Positions 38,286 to 49,317 of a stretch of 55,318 nucleotides of DNA are shown piece by piece. This DNA is from Thiotrichaceae bacterium. Its GTDB lineage: Bacteria > Pseudomonadota > Gammaproteobacteria > Thiotrichales > Thiotrichaceae. The stretch is taken from assembly GCA_015490895.1 (NCBI GenBank), contig WFWY01000139.1, positions 1 to 55,318 on the forward strand. The letters run 5' to 3'. The first letter of the stretch is position 1; every line of letters starts with the position of its first letter. The position numbers were made by a program, and so were the translations under genes. The notes under the pieces are model-generated. The model did no database searches, had not been told where the DNA came from, and saw only the letters and a program-made list of their open reading frames with translations.

Positions 38286-39440
38286 TTAAACGGAGGCTTT
38301 CAGTGCATCAGCCTTATCCGTCTTCTCCCATGGAAGATCGAGGTCTTCGCGCCCGAAATGACCATAGGCCGCTGTATTGCGATAGATGGGTTGCAATAAA
38401 TCAAGCATGGTAACAATGCCGTAAGGACGTAGGTCAAAATGCTCACGTACCAGTGCTTCGATGTTTGTATCATCTACGTTGCCCGTTCCAAAAGTGTCTA
38501 TGGAAATAGAAGTAGGTTCGGCTACACCAATGGCATAGGAAATCTGGATTTCACAACGATCGGCCAGACCTGCAGCAACAATATTTTTGGCGACATAACG
38601 CCCTGCATAAGCAGCAGAACGGTCAACCTTGGAAGGATCTTTGCCGGAGAATGCGCCACCGCCATGACGCGCCATACCTCCGTATGTGTCCACAATGATC
38701 TTGCGACCGGTTAGGCCGCAGTCTCCTACCGGACCGCCGATAACGAAATTACCTGTTGGGTTAATGTGATATTGGGTGTTTTCATTAAGCCATTCAGCGG
38801 GTAGGACAGGCTTGATAATTTCTTCCATAATGGCTTCACGCAGGTCTTCCAGTGTAATATCTGGATTGTGCTGTGTGGAAAGTACAACGGCATCAATGGC
38901 AACGGGTTTGCCGTCATTATAACGGAAAGTGACCTGGCTCTTGGCGTCAGGGCGTAGCCAGGCAAGTTTGCCGGACTTCATCAGTTCAGCCTGTTTGGCA
39001 ACAAGACGATGAGAATAGGTGATAGGGGCCGGCATGAGGACATCGGTTTCATTGCTGGCATAACCAAACATTAAGCCCTGGTCGCCAGCGCCCTGTGCTT
39101 CCTTGTCTTCACGATCCACGCCCATGGCAATATCCGGGGACTGTTGTCCCAGTGCATTAAGGACGGCGCAGGAAGATCCATCGAAACCTATTTCGGAGCT
39201 GTTATAACCAATGTCGTTGACGACATCACGAACAATACGCTCATAGTCGATAGTCGCGTTGGTGGTGACTTCGCCCGCTAATACGACCATGCCGGTTTTA
39301 ACCAGCGTCTCACAGGCAACACGTGCAGCTGTGTCCTGTGCGAGGATAGCATCAAGAACGCCATCAGAGATTTGGTCAGCCATTTTGTCGGGATGGCCAG
39401 CGGATACGGATTCTGAGGTAAAGAGGTGACTCTCAGCCAT
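38286..39440 (-). CDS. metK: methionine adenosyltransferase (SAM synthetase)
   Basis: Makes S-adenosylmethionine from methionine and ATP. The motifs [20 protein letters not shown] (residues 11-30), [12 protein letters not shown] and [19 protein letters not shown] are all intact. The proper start is ATG 39440, giving 384 aa, with GGAG eight bases upstream. The frame stays open 45 codons further, but that part runs through the riboswitch and is not coding. It leads the metK-ahcY-metF set. Confidence 0.98.
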   Translation of the reverse strand: MAESHLFTSESVSAGHPDKMADQISDGVLDAILAQDTAARVACETLVKTGMVVLAGEVTTNATIDYERIVRDVVNDIGYNSSEIGFDGSSCAVLNALGQQSPDIAMGVDREDKEAQGAGDQGLMFGYASNETDVLMPAPITYSHRLVAKQAELMKSGKLAWLRPDAKSQVTFRYNDGKPVAIDAVVLSTQHNPDITLEDLREAIMEEIIKPVLPAEWLNENTQYHINPTGNFVIGGPVGDCGLTGRKIIVDTYGGMARHGGGAFSGKDPSKVDRSAAYAGRYVAKNIVAAGLADRCEIQISYAIGVAEPTSISIDTFGTGNVDDTNIEALVREHFDLRPYGIVTMLDLLQPIYRNTAAYGHFGREDLDLPWEKTDKADALKASV

Positions 39441-39465
39441 ATAAATTCTCCTGTAAGAATATGAC

Positions 39466-39542
39466 TGAGCGCCGTTGCAATTAGGGGTTATAATTCTGAG
39501 CCTGGTCACATAAGCCAATGTGATCGCAACGCTCCTCAGAAT
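39466..39542 (-). promoter_or_regulatory. S-adenosylhomocysteine (SAH) riboswitch
   Basis: On the minus strand the leader reads GAGGAGCGTTGC (39526-39537), CCAGGCTCAG (39496-39505) and GCAACGGCGCTC (39467-39478), the conserved blocks of the SAH riboswitch. ATTCTGAG (39535-39542) pairs with CTCAGAAT (39493-39500), and an inner stem pairs TCACAT with ATGTGA (39506-39511, 39518-39523). GAGCG pairs across to CGCTC at the 3' block. It ends 25 bases before the metK ATG, close to the ribosome binding site, as expected for a switch that raises expression when SAH accumulates. Confidence 0.9.
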
Positions 39543-40010
39543 TTCCTTGTTGGTTTTTTTTACATTGTTATGCAAAGAGGCGAGGTAATTTACAACAAGT
39601 CGCCATGAAGTTCCAGCGATAAATTAGAAAAAATGAGGAGGACTAGATAGAATACGGAAAATATGTGCTGAACGGGCTTATATAACTAAATGGGTGTTGT
39701 CGATTTGTAATTACTCCTACACAATAACCACGATTTAATATAAGCTGAACGACTTTTGTACCAAGTGGGATATCTGTAATACACCCAAGTTCTTCGCGGC
39801 GTAGTGAAAACCAGCAAAAACCATTCGTGCAGTATGTAAAGTATCAATATGTTTTTTCAAACAGTAATAAGAACTTATTGATGTTTTTCATTCTTCAGTT
39901 CTGGCGGTTACAGGGTGTGCACTAAGTAAAAGTGGTGAGCTAAAAGCTCCCTGTTTTACCCCCCTGGCGTCCAGTTAAGCTGTATACAATAAACCATAGG
40001 AGACTAATCA
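39543..40010. other. divergent intergenic region, metK / tkt
   Basis: Beyond the riboswitch, about 470 bases separate metK and tkt. Both promoters must be here. The sequence is AT-rich, with no open frame, repeat copy or clear -35/-10 pair that I can support. Confidence 0.3.
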
Positions 40011-42014
40011 ATGCCAACACGCAACGAACTGGCAAATGCCATCCGTGCCCTTACCATGGATGCCGTACAAATTCCTAACTCAGGACACCCGGGAGCCCCT
40101 ATGGGTATGGCGGATATCGCCGAAGTCCTATATAACGATTTTATGAAGCATAACCCAACCAATCCAAAATGGGCTGATCGTGATCGTTTCGTGATGTCCA
40201 ACGGTCATGGTTCAATGCTTCCCTATTCTGTTTTACACCTGACAGGCTATGATCTTTCTATTGATGACCTGAAAGGTTTTCGTGCCCTGCATTCCAAAAC
40301 TCCGGGGCACCCGGAGTATGGTTATGCTCCAGGTATTGAAACAACTACGGGGCCACTTGGTCAGGGTATTAGTAATGCGGTAGGCATGGCGCTGGCCGAA
40401 AAGGTTATGGCGGCGCAGTTTAACAAGGATGGACATGAAATCGTAGATCATAAAACCTACGTTTTCCTGGGTGATGGCTGTTTAATGGAAGGTATTTCGC
40501 ATGAAGCCTGCTCATTGGCAGGGTCGTTTGGCCTGGGCAAGCTGATTTGCTTCTATGATGATAACAATATATCCATTGATGGAAATGTTGATGGCTGGTT
40601 TGGTGATGATACACCCGGGCGTTTTGAAGCTTATGGCTGGCACGTTGTTGCTGATGTAGACGGGCATGATCCTGATGCGATTAAAAAAGCAACTGAAGAG
40701 GCGATTGCTGCCACTGACAAGCCTTCATTGATTTGCTGTAAAACAGTGATAGGTAAAGGCGCGCCAAACAAGGAAGGTGGTCACCATGTACATGGTGAAG
40801 CGCTGGGTGAGGATGAGATCGCTGCTACTCGCGAGGCGCTTAACTGGAACCATGCTCCTTTTGAAATTCCTGACGAGATTTATGCTGGTTGGGATGCAAA
40901 AGAAGCCGGTAAAGCGGCTGAAGCCAGCTGGAATGAGAAATTTTCCTCCTATAAGACTGCTTTCCCGGAAGAAGCTGCTGAGTTTGAGCGTCGTATGGCG
41001 GGTGAGTTACCCACAGGCTGGGCAGAGCATGCCGACAAATTTATTGCCGAGGTAAACAAAGAAGCACCTACACAGGCAACCCGTATCTCTTCAAAAATGT
41101 CATTAAACGGTTACTGTTCAAAGTTACCTGAGCTACTTGGCGGCTCTGCTGACCTGACACCTTCAAACAATACTTTCAGCGATTGCAGTGTGAAGATCAA
41201 TGATAACAATGGTTCGAAGGAAATGAATTTTGCCGGCAACTATATCTCTTATGGTGTACGTGAATTCGGTATGAGCGCCATTATGAATGGCGTGGTTTTG
41301 CATGGTGGCTTATTGCCGTATGGTGCCACCTTCCTGATGTTCTCTGAATATGCTCGTAATGCGCTGCGTATGGCGGCACTGATGAAAATCCAGAGCATCT
41401 TTGTCTACACCCATGATTCTATCGGTTTGGGTGAAGATGGCCCTACACACCAGGCTGTTGAACAAATTCCTACACTACGCATGATTCCGAATATGAGTGT
41501 TTGGAGAACGTGTGATGCGGTTGAAACCGCTGTCTCATGGCGCGCAGCCATTGAAAAGAAAGACGGCCCATCCTGCTTGATCTTTTCACGTCAAAATCTG
41601 GCACATCAAAACCGTACGGCTGAGCAGATCGCCAATATTGCCAGAGGCGGTTATATCCTGGTTGATACCGACGGTACTCCCGATGTTATTGTTATTGCAA
41701 CCGGCTCTGAAGTAGATCTCGCTGTTAAGGCAGCAGAAGCATCGGATAAGAAAGTACGTGTTGTTTCTATGCCCTCAACGGATGCTTTTGATGCCCAGGA
41801 TGATGCTTACAAAGAATCTGTATTACCTGCATCCGTCACTGCTCGAGTGGCTGTTGAAGCGGCAATACCGGATGGTTGGTACAAGTATGTTGGCATGAAG
41901 GGCAAGATCATTGGCATGACGACTTTCGGGGAGTCTGCTCCTGCACCTGTACTATTTGAACACTTCGGTTTCACAGTTGATAACGTGGTTAACGCTATTA
42001 ATGAAGTGGCTTAG
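40011..42014 (+). CDS. tkt: transketolase
   Basis: Thiamine diphosphate enzyme that moves two-carbon ketol units in the pentose phosphate and Calvin pathways. Visible motifs are [18 protein letters not shown] near residue 24 and the ThDP/metal motif [18 protein letters not shown] (about 155-172). ARG and acceptor-site motifs such as [12 protein letters not shown] are near 478. Length 667 aa is standard. ATG 40011 follows TAGGAGACTAATCA. It leads a carbon-metabolism run with gapA, pgk, pyk and fba. Confidence 0.97.
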   Translation: MPTRNELANAIRALTMDAVQIPNSGHPGAPMGMADIAEVLYNDFMKHNPTNPKWADRDRFVMSNGHGSMLPYSVLHLTGYDLSIDDLKGFRALHSKTPGHPEYGYAPGIETTTGPLGQGISNAVGMALAEKVMAAQFNKDGHEIVDHKTYVFLGDGCLMEGISHEACSLAGSFGLGKLICFYDDNNISIDGNVDGWFGDDTPGRFEAYGWHVVADVDGHDPDAIKKATEEAIAATDKPSLICCKTVIGKGAPNKEGGHHVHGEALGEDEIAATREALNWNHAPFEIPDEIYAGWDAKEAGKAAEASWNEKFSSYKTAFPEEAAEFERRMAGELPTGWAEHADKFIAEVNKEAPTQATRISSKMSLNGYCSKLPELLGGSADLTPSNNTFSDCSVKINDNNGSKEMNFAGNYISYGVREFGMSAIMNGVVLHGGLLPYGATFLMFSEYARNALRMAALMKIQSIFVYTHDSIGLGEDGPTHQAVEQIPTLRMIPNMSVWRTCDAVETAVSWRAAIEKKDGPSCLIFSRQNLAHQNRTAEQIANIARGGYILVDTDGTPDVIVIATGSEVDLAVKAAEASDKKVRVVSMPSTDAFDAQDDAYKESVLPASVTARVAVEAAIPDGWYKYVGMKGKIIGMTTFGESAPAPVLFEHFGFTVDNVVNAINEVA

Positions 42015-42063
42015 GAAAGCAAACCAGGAAGCAGGGTAGTCAACTTATCACTAATCAATTTAA

Positions 42064-42107
42064 ACGCCTTCTGTCTCACAGGGCTTCCCTGGAAGGCGTA
42101 TATTTTT
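42064..42107 (+). terminator. hairpin between tkt and gapA
   Basis: ACGCCTTC (42064-42071) pairs with GAAGGCGT (42092-42099), enclosing a second hairpin CAGGG-CTT-CCCTG (42079-42091). ATATTTTTAT follows. This fits an intrinsic terminator or attenuator for tkt, giving gapA its own regulation. Confidence 0.6.
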
Positions 42108-42117
42108 ATATTACTAA

Positions 42118-43131
<1,014 letters not shown>

Positions 43132-43297
43132 GGTTTAACCTCTGGTTAAGCCTGGTCGAATTTCCTGTGAGATGAAATTCGTCAGTTTTTTGATAGAAAA
43201 GTTAGCAATAGTCATTCTGTTGGTCACTTTTATAGTGAAAAAATGGCGATATTTCAGCCTCAGGAAAACGATTGGGGTTTGATCAGAGTCTCCTTAA
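43132..43297. mobile_element. MITE with long inverted ends, copy 2 (diverged)
   Basis: Read on the minus strand, it begins TTAAGGAGACTCTGATCAA, then matches copy 1 (34969-35139) in order: GTTTTC, ATCGCC-ATTTTT, TGAC-ATT-GCT, TTTTC-ATCAAAAA-CTGA and GAAATTC. It ends CTTAACCAGAGG. The far end has lost a few bases relative to copy 1. It fills the gapA-pgk gap starting just after the gapA stop. No open frame is present. Confidence 0.6.
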
Positions 43298-43472
43298 CAA
43301 TCTTTCTCTTTTGACAACAGAAGAGAAAGATTGATTGTAGCAGGGTGGATAAGCACAGTGTATCCATCCTGCCATACTGCTACCCAAAGAATGATTTAAT
43401 AAATGCAGCCGGTCATTACTCAGGAGCTTGCTGTTTTTATTTAATTAATCTTAATCTCTCAAGGAGTTTTCT
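43298..43472 (+). promoter_or_regulatory. pgk upstream region
   Basis: The remaining 175 bases ahead of pgk are AT-rich and hold the pgk ribosome binding site (AAGGAGTTTTCT). An imperfect inverted pair, AATCTTTCTCTT and AAGAGAAAGATT (about 43300-43311 and 43321-43332), forms a strong hairpin 140 bases upstream. A pgk promoter is likely here but not assignable. Confidence 0.4.
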
Positions 43473-44654
43473 ATGTCCATCATCAAGATGACCGATCTCG
43501 ATCTTTCTGGCAAGCGTGTACTGATTCGTCAAGACCTGAATGTTCCCATAAAAGATGGCAAGGTAACTTCCGACAAGCGTATTCGCGCTTCATTACCTAC
43601 GATTGAAAAGGCTGTTTCGGCGGGTGCAAAAGTCATGGTTATGTCACATTTGGGGCGTCCTGTTGAAGGCCAGCCAGAAGAGCAGTTTTCGCTTGCGCCT
43701 GTTGCAGCCCATCTGGGCGGTTTACTGGGCAAAGAGGTAAAGCTGGTGGCTGACTACCTTGAGAATGCACCTGAAATGAAGGATGGTGAGGTGGTGTTAC
43801 TGGAAAATGTTCGCTTCAACAAAGGTGAAAAAGCCAATGATGAAGCATTGTCCAGACGCTATGCTGACTTGTGCGATGTTTATGTCATGGATGCTTTTGG
43901 AACAGCACACCGTGCACAGGCATCGACACATGGGGCGGGTCAGTTTGCCCCTGTCGCTGCGGCTGGCCCGTTACTGGCAGGAGAGCTGGACGCACTGGGA
44001 AAAGCCCTGGATAACCCGGCACGTCCCATGGTTGCACTGGTGGGGGGGTCTAAAGTATCGACCAAGCTGACGGTACTGGAATCACTTTCCAAAGTGGTGG
44101 ATCAGTTAATCGTGGGAGGAGGTATTGCGAATACCTTTATTGCAGCGGAAGGTCATAATGTCGGTAAGTCGCTGTATGAGGCCGACCTTGTTGAAACGGC
44201 AAGAGAATTGAAGGCAGCGGCTCAGGCCAATGGTGGTGATATTCCTGTTCCCACTGACGTTGTTTGCGGAAAAGAGTTTTCTGAAACAGCAGAAGCGACA
44301 ACCAAGGCTGTCAATGAGGTCGCAGATGATGACATGATCTTTGACATCGGTCCTGAGTCTGCGGCAGCATTGGCTGAAGTGATCAAAAAGGCAGGTACCA
44401 TTGTCTGGAATGGCCCTGTAGGTGTGTTTGAATTTGATCAGTTCGGTGCTGGAACGAAAGCCATTGCCATGGCGATAGCCGAATCAGATGGTTTTTCTGT
44501 AGCCGGTGGTGGTGATACATTAGCAGCCGTTGATAAATATGATATTGCGGACAAGGTCTCTTATATTTCAACAGGTGGCGGTTCATTTCTGGAGTTCCTG
44601 GAAGGTAAAAAACTTCCCGTTGTTGCCATGCTTGAAGAACGTGCTAAAGGCTAA
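43473..44654 (+). CDS. pgk: phosphoglycerate kinase
   Basis: Transfers phosphate between 1,3-bisphosphoglycerate and ADP. The N-terminal signature [18 protein letters not shown] (residues 14-31), the [13 protein letters not shown] segment, and the C-terminal nucleotide site [15 protein letters not shown] plus [14 protein letters not shown] are visible. Length 393 aa is typical. It is followed by pyk after 50 bases and is probably co-transcribed with it. Confidence 0.98.
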   Translation: MSIIKMTDLDLSGKRVLIRQDLNVPIKDGKVTSDKRIRASLPTIEKAVSAGAKVMVMSHLGRPVEGQPEEQFSLAPVAAHLGGLLGKEVKLVADYLENAPEMKDGEVVLLENVRFNKGEKANDEALSRRYADLCDVYVMDAFGTAHRAQASTHGAGQFAPVAAAGPLLAGELDALGKALDNPARPMVALVGGSKVSTKLTVLESLSKVVDQLIVGGGIANTFIAAEGHNVGKSLYEADLVETARELKAAAQANGGDIPVPTDVVCGKEFSETAEATTKAVNEVADDDMIFDIGPESAAALAEVIKKAGTIVWNGPVGVFEFDQFGAGTKAIAMAIAESDGFSVAGGGDTLAAVDKYDIADKVSYISTGGGSFLEFLEGKKLPVVAMLEERAKG

Positions 44655-44704
44655 CTCCTGATACCGGGTTAAGATTAGGAACAATACCAAGGATAGTAAC
44701 TTCC

Positions 44705-46150
44705 ATGAGAAGAACCAAAATAGTCGCCACGATGGGGCCTGCAACGGATACGCCTGAAACAATCGAAGCCATGATTTTAGCAGGTGTAAATGTGGTGAGA
44801 ATGAATTTCTCGCACGGTGACCCCGAAAGTCACAGGCATCGCGCTAAACTTGTGCGTGAAATCGCGAGGAAGACGGGCAGGCATGTCGGTATCCTGGGTG
44901 ATTTGCAGGGGCCGAAAATACGTATTGACCGCTTTGTAAACGGTTCGGTGATTCTTGAAAATGGAAATTCTTTTATTCTGGATGCCGAGTATGACCGTGA
45001 TGCCGGTACCAGCGATATTGTGGGTTTAACCTATAAGGATCTGCCCAACGATGTTTATGAAGATGATGTACTATTGCTTGATGATGGTCGAATCGTCCTT
45101 AAAGTGACAGGTGTTGACGGTAGTAAAATCTTCACACGTGTTGTTGTTGGTGGCAAACTTTCCAATAATAAAGGGATTAACCGTAAGAACGGAGGGTTAT
45201 CCGCTTCGGCCTTGACAGATAAAGACAAGGAAGACATCAAGCTGGCTGCGGAGATGAACGTTGATTTCCTGGCAGTTTCCTTCCCGCGGGCAGCAGTGGA
45301 TCTTGAGTATGCGCGGGAGCTCATGAAGGAAGCGGGAGGAGAGGGTGCCAAAATAGTGGCAAAGATTGAGCGTGCTGAAGCGATTGAGCAGCCAACGCTT
45401 GACCTCCTGATTGAAGCCTCTGATGTGATCATGGTGGCTCGGGGTGACCTGGGGGTTGAAATTGGTGATGCCCGTTTGCCTGAAACCCAGAAAATGTTAA
45501 TCAAGCGTGCCAGAGAACTCAATCGTGTCGTTATCACTGCCACCCAGATGATGGAAAGCATGATTGAGAATACGATACCGACACGAGCTGAAGTTTTCGA
45601 TGTCGCCAACGCAGTCATGGATGGTACGGATGCTGTCATGCTCTCAGGTGAAACGGCCACGGGTAAATATCCGGCAAAAGTGGTTGAAATCATGGGTGAG
45701 ATATGTGAGGAAGCTGAAACCACTGCACAAGCTAAAAAATCCGACCATCGTATGAACGTGATGTTTAAGCGTGTTGACGAAAGTATTGCGATGGCCTCTA
45801 TGTATGTTGCCAACCATATGGATATTCGAGCCATTGCAGCTTTGACCGAATCGGGAGCGACAACGAAGTGGATGTCCAGAATCAGTTCGGGTATCGCGAT
45901 TTATGCGTTAACGACATCTGAAAAAACCTGTCGGCGTGTTAATTTATACCGGGGTGTATATCCAGTATTGATTACCCACGATATACCCAGCCCGATGGAA
46001 GCAAACCGGATTGCGGTTGAACAACTGCTTGAAAACGGTATTGTCAAGGAAGGAGATATGGTCATTGTGACCAAAGGTGACTTATTGGGTATTGATGGAG
46101 GTACCAATATGTTCAAAATGATTCGTGTTGGAGAGCATGAAATCTACTAA
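44705..46150 (+). CDS. pyk: pyruvate kinase
   Basis: Converts phosphoenolpyruvate and ADP to pyruvate and ATP. Motifs seen: RRTKIVATMGPATDTPETIE at the N-terminus, VVRMNFSHGDPESH, VAKIERAEAIEQ with the catalytic Lys, VMVARGDLGVEIG, and TATQMMESMI. The C-terminal allosteric domain is complete. Length 481 aa fits the PykA/PykF-like type. Its last 14 bases overlap the start of a possible small gene. Confidence 0.98.
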   Translation: MRRTKIVATMGPATDTPETIEAMILAGVNVVRMNFSHGDPESHRHRAKLVREIARKTGRHVGILGDLQGPKIRIDRFVNGSVILENGNSFILDAEYDRDAGTSDIVGLTYKDLPNDVYEDDVLLLDDGRIVLKVTGVDGSKIFTRVVVGGKLSNNKGINRKNGGLSASALTDKDKEDIKLAAEMNVDFLAVSFPRAAVDLEYARELMKEAGGEGAKIVAKIERAEAIEQPTLDLLIEASDVIMVARGDLGVEIGDARLPETQKMLIKRARELNRVVITATQMMESMIENTIPTRAEVFDVANAVMDGTDAVMLSGETATGKYPAKVVEIMGEICEEAETTAQAKKSDHRMNVMFKRVDESIAMASMYVANHMDIRAIAALTESGATTKWMSRISSGIAIYALTTSEKTCRRVNLYRGVYPVLITHDIPSPMEANRIAVEQLLENGIVKEGDMVIVTKGDLLGIDGGTNMFKMIRVGEHEIY

Positions 46151-46367
46151 CAGGTGCCTGATACTAAAAACCCTTTCTTGTATGCTGATAGTGGTTTGTT
46201 TGACAGATAGTAAGGAAGCGCATTGGTCCCGGCTATCTAATCCAGTTCAGCCTGGAACCTTGCTTGACCGCTATTTAGGAGCACTAGCAATTTGGAAATA
46301 TGGCAAAAAGTACTTTTTTCACCGGGAGGGCGAAGCTGCTACAGGGCGGATTGCATATCAGTGGTGA
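46137..46367 (+). CDS. possible small exported protein overlapping pyk end
   Basis: An ATG at 46137 sits just after GGAGAGC, a ribosome binding site inside the last codons of pyk. The 76-residue product has a signal-like start (MKSTNRCLILKTLSCMLIVVCLTDS). It is followed by a compact part (GTLLDRYLGALAIWKYGKKY, FFHREGEAATGRIAYQW) rich in aromatic residues. The overlapping start suggests translational coupling to pyk. I do not recognise it, and it could be a chance frame; its secretory leader and good ribosome site support it. Confidence 0.45.
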   Translation: MKSTNRCLILKTLSCMLIVVCLTDSKEAHWSRLSNPVQPGTLLDRYLGALAIWKYGKKYFFHREGEAATGRIAYQW

Positions 46368-46411
46368 CATATGCGCTACCCGCTACCCTGCCGATGGAGG
46401 ATTTCAGATTT

Positions 46412-46455
46412 ATTCTACAGGGGTATTTTTATCGTTTGAAAGTATCCTGTAGAAT
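46412..46455. promoter_or_regulatory. inverted repeat upstream of fba
   Basis: ATTCTACAGG (46412-46421) and CCTGTAGAAT (46446-46455) are perfect 10-base inverted arms separated by 24 bases, about 140 bases before fba. It could be an operator half-site pair or an RNA hairpin; no T-run follows. Confidence 0.35.
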
Positions 46456-46591
46456 GGAAGCAAAAAGGTAACTACCCAGTCTACCAAATACATACGTTGA
46501 TTAATTACGAAAAAGTAGCAGTGAGGCAGATTCCCGGCGCGTCCTGTTATAGAAACTAACTTACCTATTTTATTACTAAAAGGAGGACCAG

Positions 46592-47659
46592 ATGGCCCTA
46601 ATTTCAATGAGACAACTTCTGGATCATGCAGCTGAAAACGGCTATGGCATGCCCGCATTTAACGTAAACAATATGGAGCAGGTTCACGCCATTATGCAAG
46701 CTGCTGATGAGGTGGATTCTCCGGTTATCATGCAAGGTTCGGCGGGTGCACGTTCTTACGCTGGCGAGCCTTTTCTGCGTCACCTGATTACTGCGGCGAC
46801 TGAAATGTACCCACATATTCCTATCGTTATGCATCAGGATCACGGTTCCGAGCCTGCGGTCTGCTTGCGTTCCATTCAATCTGGCTTTACTTCTGTCATG
46901 ATGGACGGCTCACTGGAAGCAGACATGAAAACACCAGCTTCATTTGAATATAATGTCGATGTAACGGCTGAAGTAGTCAAAATGGCTCATGCCGGTGGCG
47001 TATCGGTCGAAGGTGAACTGGGCTGCCTGGGCTCACTGGAAACGGGTGAGATGGGTGAAGAAGACGGGCACGGCGCAGAAGGCAAGCTGGATATGGATAT
47101 GCTACTGACTTCTGTTGAAGAAGCGGCTGACTTCGTGAAAGCGACTAATGTGGATGCACTGGCTATCGCTATTGGTACATCACACGGTGCCTATAAGTTC
47201 ACGAAAGAACCTACCGGTGAGATTCTGCGTATTGATCGCATCAAGGAAATTCACGAGCGTCTGCCGAATACACACCTGGTGATGCATGGTTCATCTTCTG
47301 TACCTCAGGACTGGCTTGAAATCATCAATAACTACGGTGGTGATATGGGGCAGACTTATGGTGTACCTGTAGAAGAAATTGTTGAAGGTATCAAGAATGG
47401 TGTTGCCAAGGTAAACATTGATACCGATCTGCGTATGGCATCTACAGGGTCTATTCGCAAGCATTTGACTGATAACCCTTCTAACTTTGATCCACGTAAA
47501 TTCCTGAAAGAATCTACCAATGCAATGAAGGAAATCTGTAAGGCGCGTTATGAGTCCTTCGGTTCTGCTGGTATGGCCAGCAAGATAGGAAAAATCCTGT
47601 CACTGGACGAGATGTCTCAGCGTTACGCAGCGGGTGAACTGGATCAGAAAATTTCATAA
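46592..47659 (+). CDS. fba: class II fructose-bisphosphate aldolase
   Basis: A zinc enzyme that splits fructose-1,6-bisphosphate, or condenses the triose phosphates. Motifs: [18 protein letters not shown] near the N-terminus, [11 protein letters not shown] and the zinc ligand region, [20 protein letters not shown], and [15 protein letters not shown]. Length 355 aa matches the CbbA-like subgroup common in autotrophic proteobacteria. ATG 46592 follows AGGAGGACCAG, a strong ribosome site. It ends the carbon cluster and has its own terminator. Confidence 0.97.
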   Translation: MALISMRQLLDHAAENGYGMPAFNVNNMEQVHAIMQAADEVDSPVIMQGSAGARSYAGEPFLRHLITAATEMYPHIPIVMHQDHGSEPAVCLRSIQSGFTSVMMDGSLEADMKTPASFEYNVDVTAEVVKMAHAGGVSVEGELGCLGSLETGEMGEEDGHGAEGKLDMDMLLTSVEEAADFVKATNVDALAIAIGTSHGAYKFTKEPTGEILRIDRIKEIHERLPNTHLVMHGSSSVPQDWLEIINNYGGDMGQTYGVPVEEIVEGIKNGVAKVNIDTDLRMASTGSIRKHLTDNPSNFDPRKFLKESTNAMKEICKARYESFGSAGMASKIGKILSLDEMSQRYAAGELDQKIS

Positions 47660-47693
47660 TTATTTTCTGATGAGCAAATAGATAGAAAATATG

Positions 47694-47720
47694 AAAAGGG
47701 GTGCTTCGGCATCCCTTTTT
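47694..47720 (+). terminator. intrinsic terminator of fba
   Basis: AAAAGGGGTGC, loop TTCG, GCATCCC and TTTTT form a classical rho-independent terminator 35 bases after fba. Confidence 0.9.
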
Positions 47721-47749
47721 AGTTTTGGCGCTACATTTTTATCAATATC

Positions 47750-48544
47750 ATGGTATCAGGTCAATTCAACAGGCGGTTTCAGGGTGTGGCCAGGGTGTAT
47801 GGTGAAAAAGCCTGCAAGCGTTTCACACAGTCACATATTGGTGTTATTGGCCTGGGTGGAGTTGGCTCCTGGGTGGTTGAAGCTCTGGCACGAAGTGCAA
47901 TCGGTGAGCTAACACTCATCGATATGGATCATGTGGCAGAATCCAATATTAACCGTCAGCTACAGGCGCTGGAAGAGAATCTGGGGAAGTCCAAGGCGCT
48001 CGCTCTCACAGAGCGCATAGCAGGGATTAACCCGGCCTGTAAAGTGAATATACTTGATGATTTTATTGGTGAGGATAATCTGTCCGAACTCCTTGATCGT
48101 GAGTATGACTGGGTCATCGACTGTATTGATAACTTTCGTACCAAGGCTGCCCTGATCCACTACTGTAGACGAAACAAGATAAAAGTCCTTACTATTGGTG
48201 GTGCGGGAGGAATGACAGACCCGACCAGAATTCAGGTGGCTGATCTTACCAGAGCGCGTCAGGATCCACTGTTGTCCAGGGTAAGAAGGCTGCTGAGGAA
48301 GGGCTATCAGTTCCCCGCTAATACTGACAGGCGTTTTGGAGTACCTTGTATTTTTTCGGAACAACACCTGGTCTATCCCGATGTTTCAGGTGGTATTTCT
48401 GTGGAAAAGCCCAAAGGGGCAGGAATGAGTCATTCAGGGCTAAACTGTGCGGGAGGATTTGGTTCAGCAGTCTGTGTTACTGCGCCGTTTGGGTTTCATG
48501 CTGCGGCTTATGTGCTACGTAAGCTGGCAGATAGTCAGGTATAG
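47750..48544 (+). CDS. tcdA: tRNA threonylcarbamoyladenosine dehydratase
   Basis: An E1-like ATPase that cyclises t6A at position 37 of tRNAs reading ANN codons to ct6A. The NRRFQGVARVYGEKAC start, the Rossmann motif IGVIGLGGVGSWVVEALARS (residues 30-49) and IDMDHVAESNINRQ with adenylation residues match TcdA/CsdL. The region VIDCIDNFRTKAAL follows. Length 264 aa is normal. It is convergent with the HAD gene across 10 bases. The family is conserved in gammaproteobacteria. Confidence 0.95.
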   Translation: MVSGQFNRRFQGVARVYGEKACKRFTQSHIGVIGLGGVGSWVVEALARSAIGELTLIDMDHVAESNINRQLQALEENLGKSKALALTERIAGINPACKVNILDDFIGEDNLSELLDREYDWVIDCIDNFRTKAALIHYCRRNKIKVLTIGGAGGMTDPTRIQVADLTRARQDPLLSRVRRLLRKGYQFPANTDRRFGVPCIFSEQHLVYPDVSGGISVEKPKGAGMSHSGLNCAGGFGSAVCVTAPFGFHAAAYVLRKLADSQV

Positions 48545-48554
48545 GCTGCCTGAT

Positions 48555-49208
48555 TCAGCGTAGCGAAAGAATGGGCCACTTTCTCTGTTTTGCTATTTTT
48601 TTCAGTGTCTTGTCAGGATCGACAGCAATGGGGTTGTCAACTATTTCCAGCAATGGCAGGTCGTTGTGAGAGTCACTATAGAAGAAGCTACCCTGCAAGT
48701 TCTTGTTGTGTGTTTTCAGCCACTGTTTTAACCGGATGACCTTACCCTCCTGAAAACAGGGAGTGCCCTGGATTTGTGCAATAAAGCCATTTTCTGTTTG
48801 CCTGGGTTCGGTGGCTATCAGGTGTGGTATACCAAATGCAGCCACAATAGGTTCTGTAATAAAGCGATTGGTTGCTGTGATAACAAGCAAGGTTTGCCCA
48901 CGTTCCTGATGGCTTTTCACCAGTGATTTTGCTTTCTCCGTCATGATTGGAGTAATAATTTCCTGCAAAAATTCCTCCCGCCAGGCTAATAAACTCTCCA
49001 TGGGATGACTGGCCAGGGGTTTGAAGGCAAAGCGGCAAAATTCCTGAATATCCAGTTGTCCCTGTTGATATTGCTGGTAGAATCTCCGGTTGGCCTGTTC
49101 ATAGCGTGCTTTATCAACAATGCCCTTGTTTACCAGAAACTGGCCCCATTCATAATCACTGTCGCCGGCTAGCAGGGTATTGTCCAGATCAAAAATAGCG
49201 AGTGTCAT
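48555..49208 (-). CDS. HAD-superfamily phosphatase, subfamily IB (SerB-like)
   Basis: The HAD catalytic motifs are in place: DLDNTLLAGDSDYEW (motif I, nucleophile Asp7 and acid/base Asp9), VITATNRF (motif II) and FYSDSHNDLPLLE (motif IV). The helical cap typical of subfamily IB lies between. Length 217 aa fits the conserved proteobacterial group annotated as HAD-IB hydrolases. The ATG follows ACAGGATAA. The substrate is unknown; phosphoserine is only one possibility. It lies next to cmoB with a 109-base spacer. Confidence 0.9.
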   Translation of the reverse strand: MTLAIFDLDNTLLAGDSDYEWGQFLVNKGIVDKARYEQANRRFYQQYQQGQLDIQEFCRFAFKPLASHPMESLLAWREEFLQEIITPIMTEKAKSLVKSHQERGQTLLVITATNRFITEPIVAAFGIPHLIATEPRQTENGFIAQIQGTPCFQEGKVIRLKQWLKTHNKNLQGSFFYSDSHNDLPLLEIVDNPIAVDPDKTLKKIAKQRKWPILSLR

Positions 49209-49317
49209 TTATCCTGTTCCTGAAAATGCCGGGAGGTTGAGTGACTACAAGCGCTGAGCGCTGAGACCGATCACTGTGCTGGGGGAGTGTATGTGCATAT
49301 CAATACATCCGTCAAGC

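Noticed and set aside
39441..39575. N-terminal extension of metK
   Set aside because: The extra 45 codons lie across the SAH riboswitch and the ribosome binding site; the family start is at 39440.
45055..45834. 259-codon antisense frame within pyk
   Set aside because: It lies wholly over conserved pyk coding sequence, and its product is low-complexity Ser/Thr-rich with no recognisable motif; it is a shadow frame.
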